DNA of 7,566 nucleotides from NCBI GenBank assembly GCA_023399105.1, contig JAEWQT010000337.1, positions 1 to 7,566 on the forward strand, read 5' to 3'. A model generated the notes under the pieces. It did not search any database. It saw only the letters and a program-made list of their open reading frames with translations, and had not been told where the DNA came from. The DNA comes from Pseudomonadota bacterium (lineage in GTDB: Bacteria > Pseudomonadota > Gammaproteobacteria > Pseudomonadales > Oceanobacteraceae). This document shows, in pieces, positions 7,541 to 7,566 of the stretch. The position numbers were made by a program, and so were the translations under genes. Positions within the stretch are counted from its first letter, which is position 1; each line of letters begins with the position of its first letter.

Positions 7541-7566
7541 ATGACAACCTATGTAACCATCACTCC
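7541..7566 (+). CDS. Start of a plus-strand gene cut by the right edge; possibly NfuA
   Basis: Only eight codons are visible (MTTYVTIT), so the product cannot be identified from sequence. The start is supported by GAGG eight bases upstream and a TACAAT box further upstream. The gene is divergent from metH. In pseudomonads the Fe-S carrier gene nfuA lies near metH, and NfuA proteins begin with a short strand of the form xxITITxxA, which the visible residues resemble. That identity is a guess from neighbourhood and a very short match. Only the presence of a gene start is well supported. Confidence 0.5.

Overview
The window reads as an ordinary chromosomal housekeeping segment from a gammaproteobacterium. 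The best fit is the Pseudomonas/Oceanospirillales side of that class. The sulfite reductase is of the Pseudomonas CysI type (start MYVYDEYD, cluster motif ICCPGGDFC), the MetH is the full-length cobalamin-dependent form, and the DNA is moderately GC-rich. The lineage call is an inference from family resemblance, not from a marker gene.

Layout, right to left along the minus strand. At the far right (7541-7566) is the first 26 bases of a plus-strand gene. A 142-base divergent intergenic region (7399-7540) separates it from metH. metH (3691-7398 plus stop) encodes a complete 1236-residue methionine synthase with all diagnostic residues present. Three bases after its stop comes a 449-residue MATE-family multidrug efflux protein (2335-3684). 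After 28 more bases comes a 263-residue cytoplasmic glycerophosphodiester phosphodiesterase of UgpQ type (1515-2306). These three genes look like one transcription unit, ending in a GC-rich stem-loop that overlaps the last stop codon (1485-1518). A 159-base intergenic stretch (1356-1514) then holds a candidate promoter and an AT-rich dyad for cysI. cysI starts at 1355 and runs off the left edge with 451 codons visible.

Functionally the two anchors belong to one pathway. CysI reduces sulfite to sulfide, which feeds cysteine and then homocysteine, and MetH methylates homocysteine to methionine. The MATE pump and the phosphodiesterase have no evident biochemical link to this route and are probably passengers in the metH operon.

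I found no mobile element, CRISPR array, RNA gene, toxin-antitoxin pair or defence system. The most interesting non-coding signal is the region between metH and the plus-strand gene. There a perfect 9-bp inverted repeat lies exactly between two divergent promoters that share the same -10 hexamer. All long plus-strand open frames lie antisense to these genes in codon register and are best explained as shadows.
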